NCBI GenBank assembly: GCA_013697635.1
Contig: JACCWM010000131.1
Span: 1 to 48,792 of the forward strand
From: Lujinxingiaceae bacterium
GTDB lineage: Bacteria > Myxococcota_A > Bradymonadia > Bradymonadales > Bradymonadaceae
Length of the DNA: 48,792 nucleotides
Direction of reading: 5' to 3'
Shown: positions 32,749 through 42,292 of the stretch, in pieces
Position numbering within the stretch: the first letter of the stretch is position 1
Layout of the letters: each line of letters opens with the position of its first letter
Notes under the pieces: generated by a model
Databases searched by the model: none
What the model was told of the DNA's origin: nothing
The model's input: only the letters and a program-made list of their open reading frames with translations
Translations under genes and position numbers: made by a program

Positions 32749-35700
32749 GTGCTGTGTTTGTCAGTCACCGTCGGTTGTTCCGGCGAAGACGGACTCAACG
32801 GTAACCGTGGCGCGGACGGCGAGCAGGGCCCCATTGGCGAGGCTGGCCCGGAAGGCCCGACTGGCTTGCGCGGACTTGATGGCACGACTGGCGAAAGAGG
32901 CCTGCCTGGCACCGCCGGCATCGAAGGTCCTCAGGGCCTGCCTGGCGCACCCGGAGACGCCGGTCATACCGTGCGCTTCCTGGCCGAAGAGGCCGGCGAG
33001 AACTGCGAATTTGGTGGCCAGAAGATCCTCGTCGGCACCGAGTTCGACGAAGACGGCAACCTCGATGAGGAGGCCGAGAGCACCAGCACCCACTACCTTT
33101 GCGAAGCCGCCGCTGGTGCGGACGGCGACAAGGGCGACCAGGGCGACAAGGGCGACCAGGGCGACAAGGGCGACGACGGCGATAACGGCGATAACGGTGT
33201 CGCGCCGGTCATTCAAACCTTTCCCCTGGGCGTCGGTCACAGCGAATGCATCAACGGCGGAACGGCGGTCTACATCGGCTACCTCGATGAGAACGACGAA
33301 CTCGACCTTGCAAGCGCTGACGCAGTCTTCATCTGCAACATCAGCGTTGACGTCAGCGGCGAGGGCTCGGGCCTGACGACCGTGACCACGCCTGTTGGCG
33401 GCGGCTGCCATCAGGTTGTTTTCTTCTTTGACGACATCGCCTTTGGCGAAGTCACCGTTTGCAGCGGCGCCAAGGGTGACCAGGGCGACCAGGGCTGCGG
33501 CGTCACGATCGACGTCAGCACCGTTGCTGACAATTGCCTCGCCGGTGGATTCACGGTCACCACGACCGCAACCGGCGCAGGCTGCACCGCAGACAACGAC
33601 AGTGTCGTCCAAGTTTGCCATGGCGAGCAGGGCGACCAGGGCGAGCAGGGCTGTGCACCGACGATCACGCACACCGCCTTTGCCGTGACCAGCTCGACCG
33701 CAGGCAGCACCTGCACCGAGGGTGGTTTCACCGTCAGTGTCCAGGCTCGCGGCGGATTTCCTTGCGCCGACCAGGGTACTGCCTTGAGCTTTGACATCTG
33801 CAACGGTGTCGAAGGCGATCAGGGCAACCAGGGCGTGCAGGGCGTGCAGGGCTGCTCGCCGACGATCAGCCACACCTCTTTTAGTGGCATTTTGGGTTCC
33901 TGCACCCAGGGCGGTATCACCGTCACCAACCAGCCTCGCAACGGTTCGCCTTGCGCCAACTCCGGAACTGCCACTACCTACAACGTCTGTAACGGCGTTG
34001 AGGGCGCTCAGGGCTTCCAAGGCTGCTCGCCGACGATCAGCCACACCGCCTTTAGCGGCGTTTTGGGCACCTGCACCGAAGGCGGTATCACGGTCACCAA
34101 CCAGCCCCGCAACGGTACGCCTTGCACCAACTCCGGAACTGCCACCACCTACAACGTCTGTAACGGCGTCAAGGGCGACCAGGGCTTTCAGGGTTGTACG
34201 CCTCAGGTCAGCAATACGGCCTTTACCGGCTCGGCTGGCTCCTGCACCCAGGGCGGCTACACGATTACGACCACGCCGTTTAGCGGCACGGCCTGCACCA
34301 CGGCCGGAACCCCGAGCTCGTTCCAAATCTGCAACGGCAACCAGGGCTGCGGCGACACGATCGAGCAGAACACCCTGACCGCCGACCTCAACCGCTGCGT
34401 CTATGGCGGCAAGGAAGTCGTGATCAAGAGCTGGACCGGCGTCGGCTGCCTGACCGAGGTTACGCCTTCGGACTCCTTCGACGTCTGCTACCCGCGTGTC
34501 GAGAGCTGCAAGCTCGTTCCCTTCGGCGACTGCCGCGGCGTGGACTTCAACACCAACCCGTTCTTCGCCGGCCTCAAGGTCAACGGCGTGGTCACGATCG
34601 AGAACTTCGATCTGCGCTTCATCGACTTCTCGGCCACAAACCTGGAAGGCGCGGTTATCCGCAACGTCAATTTCGATGGCTCTGACTTCAGCGACGCCGA
34701 TCTGACCAACGCCGAACTCAACGACGTGAGCTTCAAGAACGTCGACTTCACCCGCGCGATTCTGGGCGGCGTGGGCGTGCTTACACCCAGCGTCCTCACC
34801 GGTGCATTCTGGGAATCGACGATCTGCCCCGACCTCAAGAACAGCAATGACAACAACAACACCTGCGTTAACGCGTTGGGAGTCTGTCAGTTGCGTGTCG
34901 ACGGCGTCTGCCGTGGCTTCGATCCCTATACCGGACCTCTGAACCTCTCCAATAGCGTTCTTAACGGAATGGACTTTCGCGATACGAAGTTCCCCACCGC
35001 CATGAACTTCGCCGGAACCGAGCTCAACGGAGCGATGTTCCAGGGAACTCTCCTGATCAACGCCAACCTGGCGGGCGCCAAATTGGCCGGCGCCATGTTT
35101 GACGGTGCCGATGTTAGCGGAGCGAACTTTGCCGGCGCCGAGCTCTACGATGCGACCTTCCTTCCAAGGACGTCGATCAACTACGTCGATCCCGTTGAGG
35201 TTCTCAGCCCCGCCGTCGCTGTCACCGCCATCGGTGCAGACTTTGACGCTGCCATGGTCCATCGTGTGCAGTTCGCCTCAGCGAACCTCACAGACGCGTC
35301 CTTTGTCGCTGCTGAACTCGAGGATGCCAACTTCGTCGGGACTAACTTGACAACAGCTGATCTGAGCCTCGCTTTCATCGACGAGGTCGTCTTCACCAAT
35401 GCCAACTTGACTGAGGCGAAGCTAAACAAAGCCGAGGCATTTATGGCCAACTTCAGCTCGGCAAACCTGACGGCGGCGAACCTCACGGATGCCATCATTG
35501 AGAGGGCCAATTTCTCCCAGGCGACCCTGACCAGTGCAATCTTGAGCGACGCCGAGGCACAACAAGCGAACTTCTCTCGCGCCACCATCACGCGTGCGAA
35601 TTTCGAACGTGCCAAGCTTGGCTGGACGAACTTCCAGGGTGCCACGGTGATCAATGGCACTGTTAACCCGGGTGCACGTTTTGTGGACGCCGACCTCTCG

Positions 35701-37596
35701 TTTGTCGACGCCCGTAGCTTTGAGGCAACCGCAACCAAGGCTAACTTCACCGGCTCCAACTTTGACAATGCAATCTTCCACGCAGCCAACGTGGGTGGCG
35801 CTGCAGTCCGAGCACCAATTTTCCGAGACGCAAGCTTTGTCGGGGCCAACTTCAACCCGGCAATCGACGAGCTGGCCAACACGGCCATTTACACCACGCT
35901 TCGTTGCGCGGACATTCGCGGCGCCGACTTCCAGAATGCGAAGCTTCACTACGTTCTGTTCACCGAGGGCGCTGCATCGACCGGGGGGTGCTCGAGCACT
36001 GACCTTTATAGCACGACGACCAATTTCACTGGAGCCGACCTTCGCGGGGCGACATTCAACGACAATTGGAAGTCGACCAGAGCCTCTGAAGTTCAATGGG
36101 GTGCGACGACCACTTGCCCGAACTACGGTTCTTCGAGCACTTCGGGCAACACCTGTGCAGGGGACCGCATGAACGCCTGCCGTCTCACCGACCGCACGAA
36201 CTGCAGAAATGCGGATCTTCGCGGCTATGACGGAAGCCAGACGCCTGCTTTGCTCTTCGACCTTCGTGACCGAAATTTCACAGGTTATGATTTCACGGGA
36301 GCACTCATCGAAGGCGCGGACTTCACGGAGTCAACTCTGACGGGTGCTAGTTTCAACCAGGCCATGGGTCTCAGCCCGAAGTTTGATTCGACTACACTTC
36401 GTGGCGTGAGCTTCGATGGTGCAACATTGGAAGACATCGACTTCGCGTCGGCGACGTTCGGCCTCAATGGTGCGGCCCGCGTGAACTTCACGAATGCAAC
36501 CCTGACCAATGTCCACTTCGACAACTTCCCGCTCCACGATATGACCTTCACGGGCGTTACTTTGATTGGCTCGACCCTGACCGGAGCGCTCGCCGGCGGC
36601 ACGACCAGCTTCGCTGGTGCGGACATTGTGGACTCTGCGTTCACGAGCATCACCAACCAGGCGAACTTCGCTGGTGCGGCGATTTACGGTTCGACCTTCG
36701 ATACCGTGAACTTTGTCGGCGGTTCCCTTGCCGGAGCCGAAATCTTGAACACCGTCAACACGTCCAGCTTTGTTGGCGCCGTCTTGACGGGTGTTTCGAT
36801 GGTTGATGCAAAAGTCGTTGGTGCGAACTTCAGAAACACCCAAATGAACAACGTCAACTTTACCGATGCCGACATGATCGGTGTCGACCTGCGCGGCTCC
36901 ACGTTGCTGAACGCCACGTTCACCGATGCTGACTTTTCGCAGTCCAATCTCACCAACACGGGTTCGAGCCTGACGGGTGCGACCTTCTTGAGGACCTGGC
37001 TGAACGAAACGAACCTGAGTGGTTTGAATCTGACCGGTTCGACCTTTACGAACGTCCGGCTCAATGGCACGGATCTGACGAGCGCAACGCTTCGCGATGC
37101 GACGATCACAGGTCTGGGTAACGGAACGCTCGTTGCCACCGCCAGCCTGCGTGGTGCGATCATCGACGGCACCTTCTCGAACATCGCATTTACGAACACG
37201 AATCTGTTGGGCTCGAATTTCACCAATTCGAGGCTGAACAACGTCAACTTTGCCAATGCAGTGACCATCGTCAACGTGGACGTGCTCGAGGAGCTGCGTA
37301 ATGTGAACTTCAATAACGTACTCTTCACGGGCGCTGTGAATTTCGGTAACCGCCTTATCCGCGGCGGAAGTTGGAGGTTTGCGAACCTCGAACTCGCAAT
37401 GGTCAACTTCGAAGACAACGTCTTTCAAGAAGGTACCGATCTCACCGGTATGTGTGGCCTGACCGATCAGGACGTGACCGCGAGCAACGTCTCGTTCCTC
37501 AGCACGCCGTCTCCGGCGGTGATTTGCCCCCTTGGCGGCAATCCATCCCCGCAATTGGAATGCGTGATGATTCCTGAGTGCAACCAGCCCCTGTGA
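32749..37596 (+). CDS. Giant lipoprotein with collagen-like, Cys-repeat and pentapeptide domains
   Basis: A 1,615-residue lipoprotein if started at GTG 32749. Lipobox VTVGC, then Gly-X-Y collagen-like runs (about 11-75 and 124-150, for example GDKGDQ units). Repeated Cys-rich modules of about 57 residues follow (about 185-560; SHTAFSGVLGTCTEGG, NVCNGVKGDQGFQGC). From about 582 to 1570 come three blocks of pentapeptide repeats of A(N/D)LxX type, each opened by a Cys module (CKL..GDCRGVD, CQL..GVCRGFD, CRL..TNCRNAD). A right-handed quadrilateral beta-helix rod is expected. An ATG at 32713 with AAGGAG is in frame but followed by TAG at codon 7, see findings. Ends at a strong terminator. Confidence 0.8.
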   Translation: MLCLSVTVGCSGEDGLNGNRGADGEQGPIGEAGPEGPTGLRGLDGTTGERGLPGTAGIEGPQGLPGAPGDAGHTVRFLAEEAGENCEFGGQKILVGTEFDEDGNLDEEAESTSTHYLCEAAAGADGDKGDQGDKGDQGDKGDDGDNGDNGVAPVIQTFPLGVGHSECINGGTAVYIGYLDENDELDLASADAVFICNISVDVSGEGSGLTTVTTPVGGGCHQVVFFFDDIAFGEVTVCSGAKGDQGDQGCGVTIDVSTVADNCLAGGFTVTTTATGAGCTADNDSVVQVCHGEQGDQGEQGCAPTITHTAFAVTSSTAGSTCTEGGFTVSVQARGGFPCADQGTALSFDICNGVEGDQGNQGVQGVQGCSPTISHTSFSGILGSCTQGGITVTNQPRNGSPCANSGTATTYNVCNGVEGAQGFQGCSPTISHTAFSGVLGTCTEGGITVTNQPRNGTPCTNSGTATTYNVCNGVKGDQGFQGCTPQVSNTAFTGSAGSCTQGGYTITTTPFSGTACTTAGTPSSFQICNGNQGCGDTIEQNTLTADLNRCVYGGKEVVIKSWTGVGCLTEVTPSDSFDVCYPRVESCKLVPFGDCRGVDFNTNPFFAGLKVNGVVTIENFDLRFIDFSATNLEGAVIRNVNFDGSDFSDADLTNAELNDVSFKNVDFTRAILGGVGVLTPSVLTGAFWESTICPDLKNSNDNNNTCVNALGVCQLRVDGVCRGFDPYTGPLNLSNSVLNGMDFRDTKFPTAMNFAGTELNGAMFQGTLLINANLAGAKLAGAMFDGADVSGANFAGAELYDATFLPRTSINYVDPVEVLSPAVAVTAIGADFDAAMVHRVQFASANLTDASFVAAELEDANFVGTNLTTADLSLAFIDEVVFTNANLTEAKLNKAEAFMANFSSANLTAANLTDAIIERANFSQATLTSAILSDAEAQQANFSRATITRANFERAKLGWTNFQGATVINGTVNPGARFVDADLSFVDARSFEATATKANFTGSNFDNAIFHAANVGGAAVRAPIFRDASFVGANFNPAIDELANTAIYTTLRCADIRGADFQNAKLHYVLFTEGAASTGGCSSTDLYSTTTNFTGADLRGATFNDNWKSTRASEVQWGATTTCPNYGSSSTSGNTCAGDRMNACRLTDRTNCRNADLRGYDGSQTPALLFDLRDRNFTGYDFTGALIEGADFTESTLTGASFNQAMGLSPKFDSTTLRGVSFDGATLEDIDFASATFGLNGAARVNFTNATLTNVHFDNFPLHDMTFTGVTLIGSTLTGALAGGTTSFAGADIVDSAFTSITNQANFAGAAIYGSTFDTVNFVGGSLAGAEILNTVNTSSFVGAVLTGVSMVDAKVVGANFRNTQMNNVNFTDADMIGVDLRGSTLLNATFTDADFSQSNLTNTGSSLTGATFLRTWLNETNLSGLNLTGSTFTNVRLNGTDLTSATLRDATITGLGNGTLVATASLRGAIIDGTFSNIAFTNTNLLGSNFTNSRLNNVNFANAVTIVNVDVLEELRNVNFNNVLFTGAVNFGNRLIRGGSWRFANLELAMVNFEDNVFQEGTDLTGMCGLTDQDVTASNVSFLSTPSPAVICPLGGNPSPQLECVMIPECNQPL
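33121..33198. repeat. 9/18-bp tandem repeats encoding GDKGDQ
   Basis: GACAAGGGCGACCAGGGC-type 18-bp units in three to four near-identical copies, decaying into GATAACGGC. They encode a collagen-like Gly-Asp-Lys-Gly-Asp-Gln run in the giant lipoprotein. Confidence 0.75.
33850..34359. repeat. 171-bp tandem repeats in the giant lipoprotein gene
   Basis: Three units starting at 33850, 34021 and 34192, exactly 171 bp (57 codons) apart. The first two are nearly identical at DNA level; the third is diverged, as are older units upstream from about 33460. Each encodes a Cys module ending in a short Gly-X-X collagen-like piece. Confidence 0.8.
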
Positions 37597-37627
37597 GGCT
37601 GATGCCCTCACGGGCATAGCGTAGCCC

Positions 37628-37662
37628 AACCCGCCAAAGCATTACGCTTTGGCGGGTTTTTT
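37628..37662. terminator. Intrinsic terminator after the giant lipoprotein gene
   Basis: Stem CCCGCCAAAGC (37630-37640), loop ATTAC, stem GCTTTGGCGGG (37646-37656), then six T. A preceding AA pairs with the T-run, so it can also serve the convergent TetR gene whose stop overlaps it. Confidence 0.93.
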
Positions 37663-38254
37663 ATTGCCCGGCGCCCGCCACCACGAGCGCAAAGACGCGC
37701 TCGGCGAGCTGTGTGCTGGCCTGCTTGCCCAGCGCCACCGGATAATAGACGGCCAGCGCCACCAGTACGTCGACAAGCGTGCTGGCGTCCACTCCCGCCC
37801 GCAAGCGACCCTGCCTGAGCGCCCGCTCAACCAGCGCGCTCGCCAGATCGCGCCACAAGACCAGCACTCGCTCGCCAAATGCCGCCGCGAACTCCCCCTC
37901 TCGAAGCAGCATTGCCGGCGCGATCGGCAGCACGCCGCCCGCGCCCCCGGCCAGCAGCTCATAGAATCCCACGATGAAGCGGCGAAGATCGTCGAGCGCG
38001 TCGTCGCTCGCCACGGCGGCCGGCGGCTCGAGCTCCTCGACGATCGCGTCGAGCACCATCGCGGCCTTCGAGGGCCAGCGCCGATACATCGTCGTCTTGG
38101 CCACGCCCGCGCGCTCGGCCACGTCGTTCATCGTCAGGCCGCCAAAGCCTCGCTCGCTGAGCAACTCGACGATCGCCTCGCGGATTGCCCGGTCGTGGGC
38201 CGGGTCACGTGGGCGGCCGGGGCCGCGTCGTGTCTTCTCGTCTTTGGATGCCAT
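37661..38254 (-). CDS. TetR/AcrR-family transcriptional regulator
   Basis: A 197-residue TetR-type repressor. After a basic N-terminus (KTRRGPGRPRDP) the helix-turn-helix reads LTMNDVAERAGVAKTTMYRR, then WPSKAAMVLDAI; the C-terminal part (about 70-197) is the helical ligand-binding and dimer domain. I chose ATG 38254 (MASKDE); frames to 38308 lack support. It is a single gene convergent with the giant lipoprotein gene. About 145 bp separate it from the small ORF behind the ABC1 kinase gene, on the same strand. The ligand and targets are unknown. Confidence 0.85.
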   Translation of the reverse strand: MASKDEKTRRGPGRPRDPAHDRAIREAIVELLSERGFGGLTMNDVAERAGVAKTTMYRRWPSKAAMVLDAIVEELEPPAAVASDDALDDLRRFIVGFYELLAGGAGGVLPIAPAMLLREGEFAAAFGERVLVLWRDLASALVERALRQGRLRAGVDASTLVDVLVALAVYYPVALGKQASTQLAERVFALVVAGAGQ

Positions 38255-38399
38255 TAGCCGTCTCATCGCTCGAGTCACTCGTGATCTCGAAGCTATACGC
38301 TTTGCCACAAGAGCAAATAGCTAAACAGCCCACCACCTACCAATGCGAGTTGTTCGGATCTCGAGAAGAATCGACTCGATTACGCCATCGAGTTGCTCC

Positions 38400-38501
38400 T
38401 CACCGTTGAGTTGTGGCGAGTTTTCTGAGCCGATTGCGACTGAAGATTTCGGCGAGCATCACCAAAAAGGTGAGCCCCAAAACGAGGTATACGAAGCTCA
38501 C
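38400..38501 (-). CDS. Possible 33-residue single-helix membrane protein
   Basis: A 33-codon frame, GTG 38501 to TGA 38400. It is preceded by GGAGGGG 6-12 bases before the GTG, a strong Shine-Dalgarno, and lies 15 bp after the ABC1 kinase stop. The peptide has one hydrophobic helix (FVYLVLGLTFLVMLAEIF) and a basic tail with three Arg and one Lys within RNRLRKLATTQR, oriented with the tail inside. The size and context suggest a small membrane subunit in the maeB-ABC1 operon. No family is recognised, and short length keeps certainty low. Confidence 0.5.
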   Translation of the reverse strand: MSFVYLVLGLTFLVMLAEIFSRNRLRKLATTQR

Positions 38502-38516
38502 GTCACCCCTCCAGAT

Positions 38517-39884
38517 TCAGGCCTTCGGCTCGCCGGTCAACCGGCCGCGCCGGCGCGCGGTGTCGATCGCCATGTCGCACACGTTGATCGTCGCGTCCAT
38601 CTTGGCGAGCAGGCCCTTGATCCCGCTGAGCACTCGGAAATAAGGCAGCGCTTCGGCCGGAGGCACGAGCTGAAAGAAGCTCGGATGGCGAAACATAAAA
38701 GCCTTGGCGTCGCTGCCGGGCTTCCAGTCGCCAAAGGCAAAGGGCGCGTCGCTCAAGAAGGGCGCGAGGAAAAAAGCGTGGTAGTCGCGCATCAGATCGG
38801 GATCGAGCTCGGTCTTGCCGCGCCCGTAGCCGAGCGCAAAATACAGCTCGATCGCGCGCTTGGGGTCGTCTTGCCAGCTCGCGTCGAGCACGTCGAGAAA
38901 GCCGTCGGTGAACTCCGGGCTGTAGGCTTTGACGCAGCCAAAATCGAGGATCACGATCGCGTCGTCGGCATCGAGCAAAAAATTTCCCGGATGCGGGTCG
39001 GCGTGCAGCTCGTGGCACTCGTGAAACATCCACGAGAAGATCGCCACCCAACGCCGCAATATCTCGTCACGGCGCTCGCCAGGCTCGATTCGCTCGAGCG
39101 CATCGTCGAGCTTGGTGCCCTCCATGAACTCCATGACCAGCACGCTCTTTCTGGAGTGCTCGGGATAGGGTTTTGGGCTTCGCAGCCCCTCGCGCTCCTT
39201 GATCCGATCGTAGAAGCGCGCCAGATTCTCGGCCTCGACCAGATAATCCGACTCCTGCAAGATCACGTTGCGGATCTCTTTGACGTAGGCGTCGAGACGA
39301 GTCTTCTCGATCACGGCGCGCCCGTAGCTGAGCAGGGTCGCCAGACTCTTCAGATCGCTCTCGAGCGACTCGACCACGCCCGGATACTGAATCTTGACGG
39401 CCACCTCCTCGCCGCTCTCGAGCCTCGCACGGTGCACCTGCCCGATGCTTGCTGAGCCGATCGGCGTCGGGTCGAAATACGCAAAGATCGTCTCCATCGG
39501 CCGGTCGTAGGCCGCCTCGATCTGGGCGCGCACCGTCTGATAGGTCATCGGCGGCGCCGAGCTCTGCAACGACGAGAGTTTTTCGGCCAGACCGGCCGGG
39601 ATAAGCTCCGGGTCGGCCGAGAGCATCTGGCCGACCTTCATCGAGGCGCCCTTGAGCCGGCCGAGCGCCTCGACCACCATCTCGGCCTTCTTGAGCTGAG
39701 CCTGCTGCAAGAACGCCTCGCGCTTGTCCTTGGAGGCCGAGAGCATCAAGCCCCCGATCTTGCTCGCCACGCTCGAAGCCGTCACGCGCGCGCCCATGGT
39801 GCCCAGGGTGAGCGCGCGGCTCAGCCGGCCGGTCGGCACCGCTTCACCCGTCTCACCGCCCAACTTCTCCCAGTCCTGCGACAT
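38517..39884 (-). CDS. ABC1/AarF (UbiB-family) atypical kinase
   Basis: A 455-residue protein-kinase-like protein of the ABC1/UbiB family, which supports quinone biosynthesis or lipid homeostasis. The family-specific KxGQ motif is in LKGASMKVGQMLS (about 77-89), the Ala-rich loop in IGSASIGQVHRA (about 141-152), the ATP-binding Lys in EVAVKIQYPG, the catalytic loop in ELHADPHPGNFLLD and the metal site in VILDFGCV. No C-terminal membrane helices, unlike E. coli UbiB. The ATG at 39884 has GAGGAG eight bases upstream overlapping the maeB stop, only 12 bp away, so the pair is one operon. The 33-codon ORF follows. Confidence 0.88.
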   Translation of the reverse strand: MSQDWEKLGGETGEAVPTGRLSRALTLGTMGARVTASSVASKIGGLMLSASKDKREAFLQQAQLKKAEMVVEALGRLKGASMKVGQMLSADPELIPAGLAEKLSSLQSSAPPMTYQTVRAQIEAAYDRPMETIFAYFDPTPIGSASIGQVHRARLESGEEVAVKIQYPGVVESLESDLKSLATLLSYGRAVIEKTRLDAYVKEIRNVILQESDYLVEAENLARFYDRIKEREGLRSPKPYPEHSRKSVLVMEFMEGTKLDDALERIEPGERRDEILRRWVAIFSWMFHECHELHADPHPGNFLLDADDAIVILDFGCVKAYSPEFTDGFLDVLDASWQDDPKRAIELYFALGYGRGKTELDPDLMRDYHAFFLAPFLSDAPFAFGDWKPGSDAKAFMFRHPSFFQLVPPAEALPYFRVLSGIKGLLAKMDATINVCDMAIDTARRRGRLTGEPKA

Positions 39885-39896
39885 CGTCTCAACTCC

Positions 39897-42173
39897 TCAA
39901 GTCAGGGTTTGTTGGGCCTTGAGCACGGTGATCGTCGCCAGATTGACGATCGCCGAGACCGAACTGCCAAGTTGCAAGATGTTGACCGGACGGCGCATGC
40001 CCATCAAGATCGGCCCGATGATCTCGGCCTGACCCAGCTGAGCCATGAGCTTGTAGCCAATGTTTCCCGCATTAAGTTCCGGAAAAATAAAGACATTTGC
40101 CTCGCCCTCGAGCGTCGCAAAATCAAACATCTCGGCGCGAAGCTCCGTGTCGACGGCCACATCGACCTGCATCTCGCCGTCGACCTCGAGGTCCGGGCGC
40201 AAGCGCTTGATGATGCGCGTCGCCTCGGCCACGCGCGCCGCGCTCGCATGGCGGCTGTTGCCGTAGTTGGAGTAGCTGAGCATCGCGATCTTGGGCACGA
40301 TGTCGAGCATGCGCGCCATATCCGCCGTCTTGATCGCGATCTCGGCCAGCGTCTGGGCGTTGGGCTCGATGTTTACCGTCGTGTCCGCAAAGAACAGCGT
40401 GCCCCGGCGCGTCACCACGATGTGCATGCCGGCCGCGCGCGAGACGGTGGCGTCGACCCCGATGATCTCGATCGCCGGGCGCAACGAGTCGCTGTAGGGC
40501 TTGGTCAGCCCCGAGACCACGCCGTCGGCATAGCCCGCCTGCACCATCATCATCGCATAGGGCTCGCGATGTTTCATGATGCTGCGCGCCTCGGCGATCG
40601 TCACACCCTTTCGCTGGCGCTTTCGATAGTAGCGCTCGATCAGCTCGCTGGCGCGCGGATCTGTCGAGTGGTCGAGCAAATCCATGCCCTTGAGATCGAC
40701 GTTGAGATCTGCGGCCAGCGCCCGGATGCGCGACACGTTTCCCAGCAAAACCGGAATCGCGATGCCCTCATCGACCAGAATCTGGGCGGCCTTGACGATC
40801 TTGGGCTCATAGCCCTCCGGAAAGATGATGCGCTTTGGCGCCTGCTTGGCCACGTTGATCAGCCGGCGCATCAAGGCCTTGGAGATGCCCTGCTGGCGCT
40901 CGAGCTGCTCGCGGTACGCCTCAAAGTCCGTGATCACCTGGCGCGCCACACCGGTCTCGCCGGCCGCACGCGCCACCGCCGGCGCCACGCGCAACAGCAC
41001 CCTCGGATCGAAGGGCTTGGGAATGATGTAGTTGGGTCCAAAGACGATATGCTCGCGGCCATAGGCCTCCGAGACCACTTCTGGCACCTCCTCGCGCGCC
41101 AGATCGGCGAGCGCCCAGGCCGCAGCGAGCTTCATCTCCTCGTTGATCGCGCGCGCGCTCACATCGAGCGCACCCCGAAACAGGTAGGGAAAGCCCAAGA
41201 CGTTGTTGACCTGATTGGGAAAATCGCTTCGTCCCGTGGCAACGATCGCGTCGTCACGCACGGAGAGCACGTCCGGATAGCTGATCTCCGGCACCGGGTT
41301 GGCCAGCGCAAAGATGATCGGCCGCGCGGCCATCGATGCGACCATCTCCTTGGACACGATCCCACCGGCCGACAGGCCCACGAACACATCACACCCCACC
41401 AGCGCATCGGCCAGCGTGCGCTTCTCGGTTGGCAGGGCAAACTGCGCCATGTACGGATTCATCCCCTCGGTGCGCCCCTCATAGATCACGCCGTACAAAT
41501 CGAGCATTGTAATGTTCTCGAGGCGCACGCCCAGCGCCACATAAAAGCGCGCGCACGCGATCGCCGCCGCCCCCGCCCCTGCAAACACCACCTGAACCTG
41601 GTCGATCACCTTGTCCTGCAAGGCCAGCGCATTGATCAGCGCCGCGCCGGTAATGATCGCCGTGCCGTGCTGGTCGTCATGAAAGACCGGAATGTCCATC
41701 GATTTTCGAAGTCGCTCCTCGATCTCAAAGCAGGCTGGCGCCGCGATGTCCTCGAGGTTGATCCCCCCGAAGGTCGGCTCCATCGCCTTGACACAGGCCA
41801 CGAACAGATCGACATCGGTCACGTCGAGCTCGATATCAAACGCATCGACCCCGGCCAGGCTCTTGAACAAGACGGCCTTGCCCTCCATCACCGGCTTGGA
41901 GGCCAGCGCCCCGATGTTGCCCAACCCCAGCGTCGCCGTGCCGTTGGTGATCACCGCCACCAGATTGCGCCGATTGGTATACCGATACACCGCCAGCGGG
42001 TCGGCCACGATCGCCAGACACGGCTCCGCAACCCCCGGGCTGTACGCCATCGACAGCTCCCGCTGCGAGTTGAGCGGCTTGGTCGGCACAATCTCGAATT
42101 TCCCCGGCCGCGGAAACTCGTGGTAATCAAGCGCATCTTGGGCGCGCACACTCAGGTTCGGATCTTTGGGCAT
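39897..42173 (-). CDS. maeB: NADP-dependent malic enzyme with phosphotransacetylase-like domain
   Basis: A 758-residue MaeB. Residues 1-430 are the malic enzyme: [33 protein letters not shown], the metal-binding [10 protein letters not shown] region and [11 protein letters not shown], followed by the NADP-binding [14 protein letters not shown]. Residues about 430-758 form a phosphotransacetylase-like domain ([34 protein letters not shown]), usually regulatory and acetyl-CoA sensing. It converts malate to pyruvate with NADPH formation. It heads an operon with an ABC1-type kinase gene (12 bp gap) and a possible tiny membrane ORF. Length is standard. Confidence 0.95.
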   Translation of the reverse strand: MPKDPNLSVRAQDALDYHEFPRPGKFEIVPTKPLNSQRELSMAYSPGVAEPCLAIVADPLAVYRYTNRRNLVAVITNGTATLGLGNIGALASKPVMEGKAVLFKSLAGVDAFDIELDVTDVDLFVACVKAMEPTFGGINLEDIAAPACFEIEERLRKSMDIPVFHDDQHGTAIITGAALINALALQDKVIDQVQVVFAGAGAAAIACARFYVALGVRLENITMLDLYGVIYEGRTEGMNPYMAQFALPTEKRTLADALVGCDVFVGLSAGGIVSKEMVASMAARPIIFALANPVPEISYPDVLSVRDDAIVATGRSDFPNQVNNVLGFPYLFRGALDVSARAINEEMKLAAAWALADLAREEVPEVVSEAYGREHIVFGPNYIIPKPFDPRVLLRVAPAVARAAGETGVARQVITDFEAYREQLERQQGISKALMRRLINVAKQAPKRIIFPEGYEPKIVKAAQILVDEGIAIPVLLGNVSRIRALAADLNVDLKGMDLLDHSTDPRASELIERYYRKRQRKGVTIAEARSIMKHREPYAMMMVQAGYADGVVSGLTKPYSDSLRPAIEIIGVDATVSRAAGMHIVVTRRGTLFFADTTVNIEPNAQTLAEIAIKTADMARMLDIVPKIAMLSYSNYGNSRHASAARVAEATRIIKRLRPDLEVDGEMQVDVAVDTELRAEMFDFATLEGEANVFIFPELNAGNIGYKLMAQLGQAEIIGPILMGMRRPVNILQLGSSVSAIVNLATITVLKAQQTLT

Positions 42174-42292
42174 ATTAAAGGCATCTCACAAGGCGACAAA
42201 ACAAGGCTCAACAGACCCCACAGCCTACGCACGGATGCCCGATCCCCGCAAGCACGGCGTCGAGTTGCTTGTCCCACCCGACGTTCGCCCGC

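Noticed and set aside
32761-35262. 833-codon open frame on the minus strand opposite the giant lipoprotein
   Set aside because: An artefact of the repetitive GC-rich codons on the coding strand: Ala/Val/Asp-biased composition, no start site, no domains.
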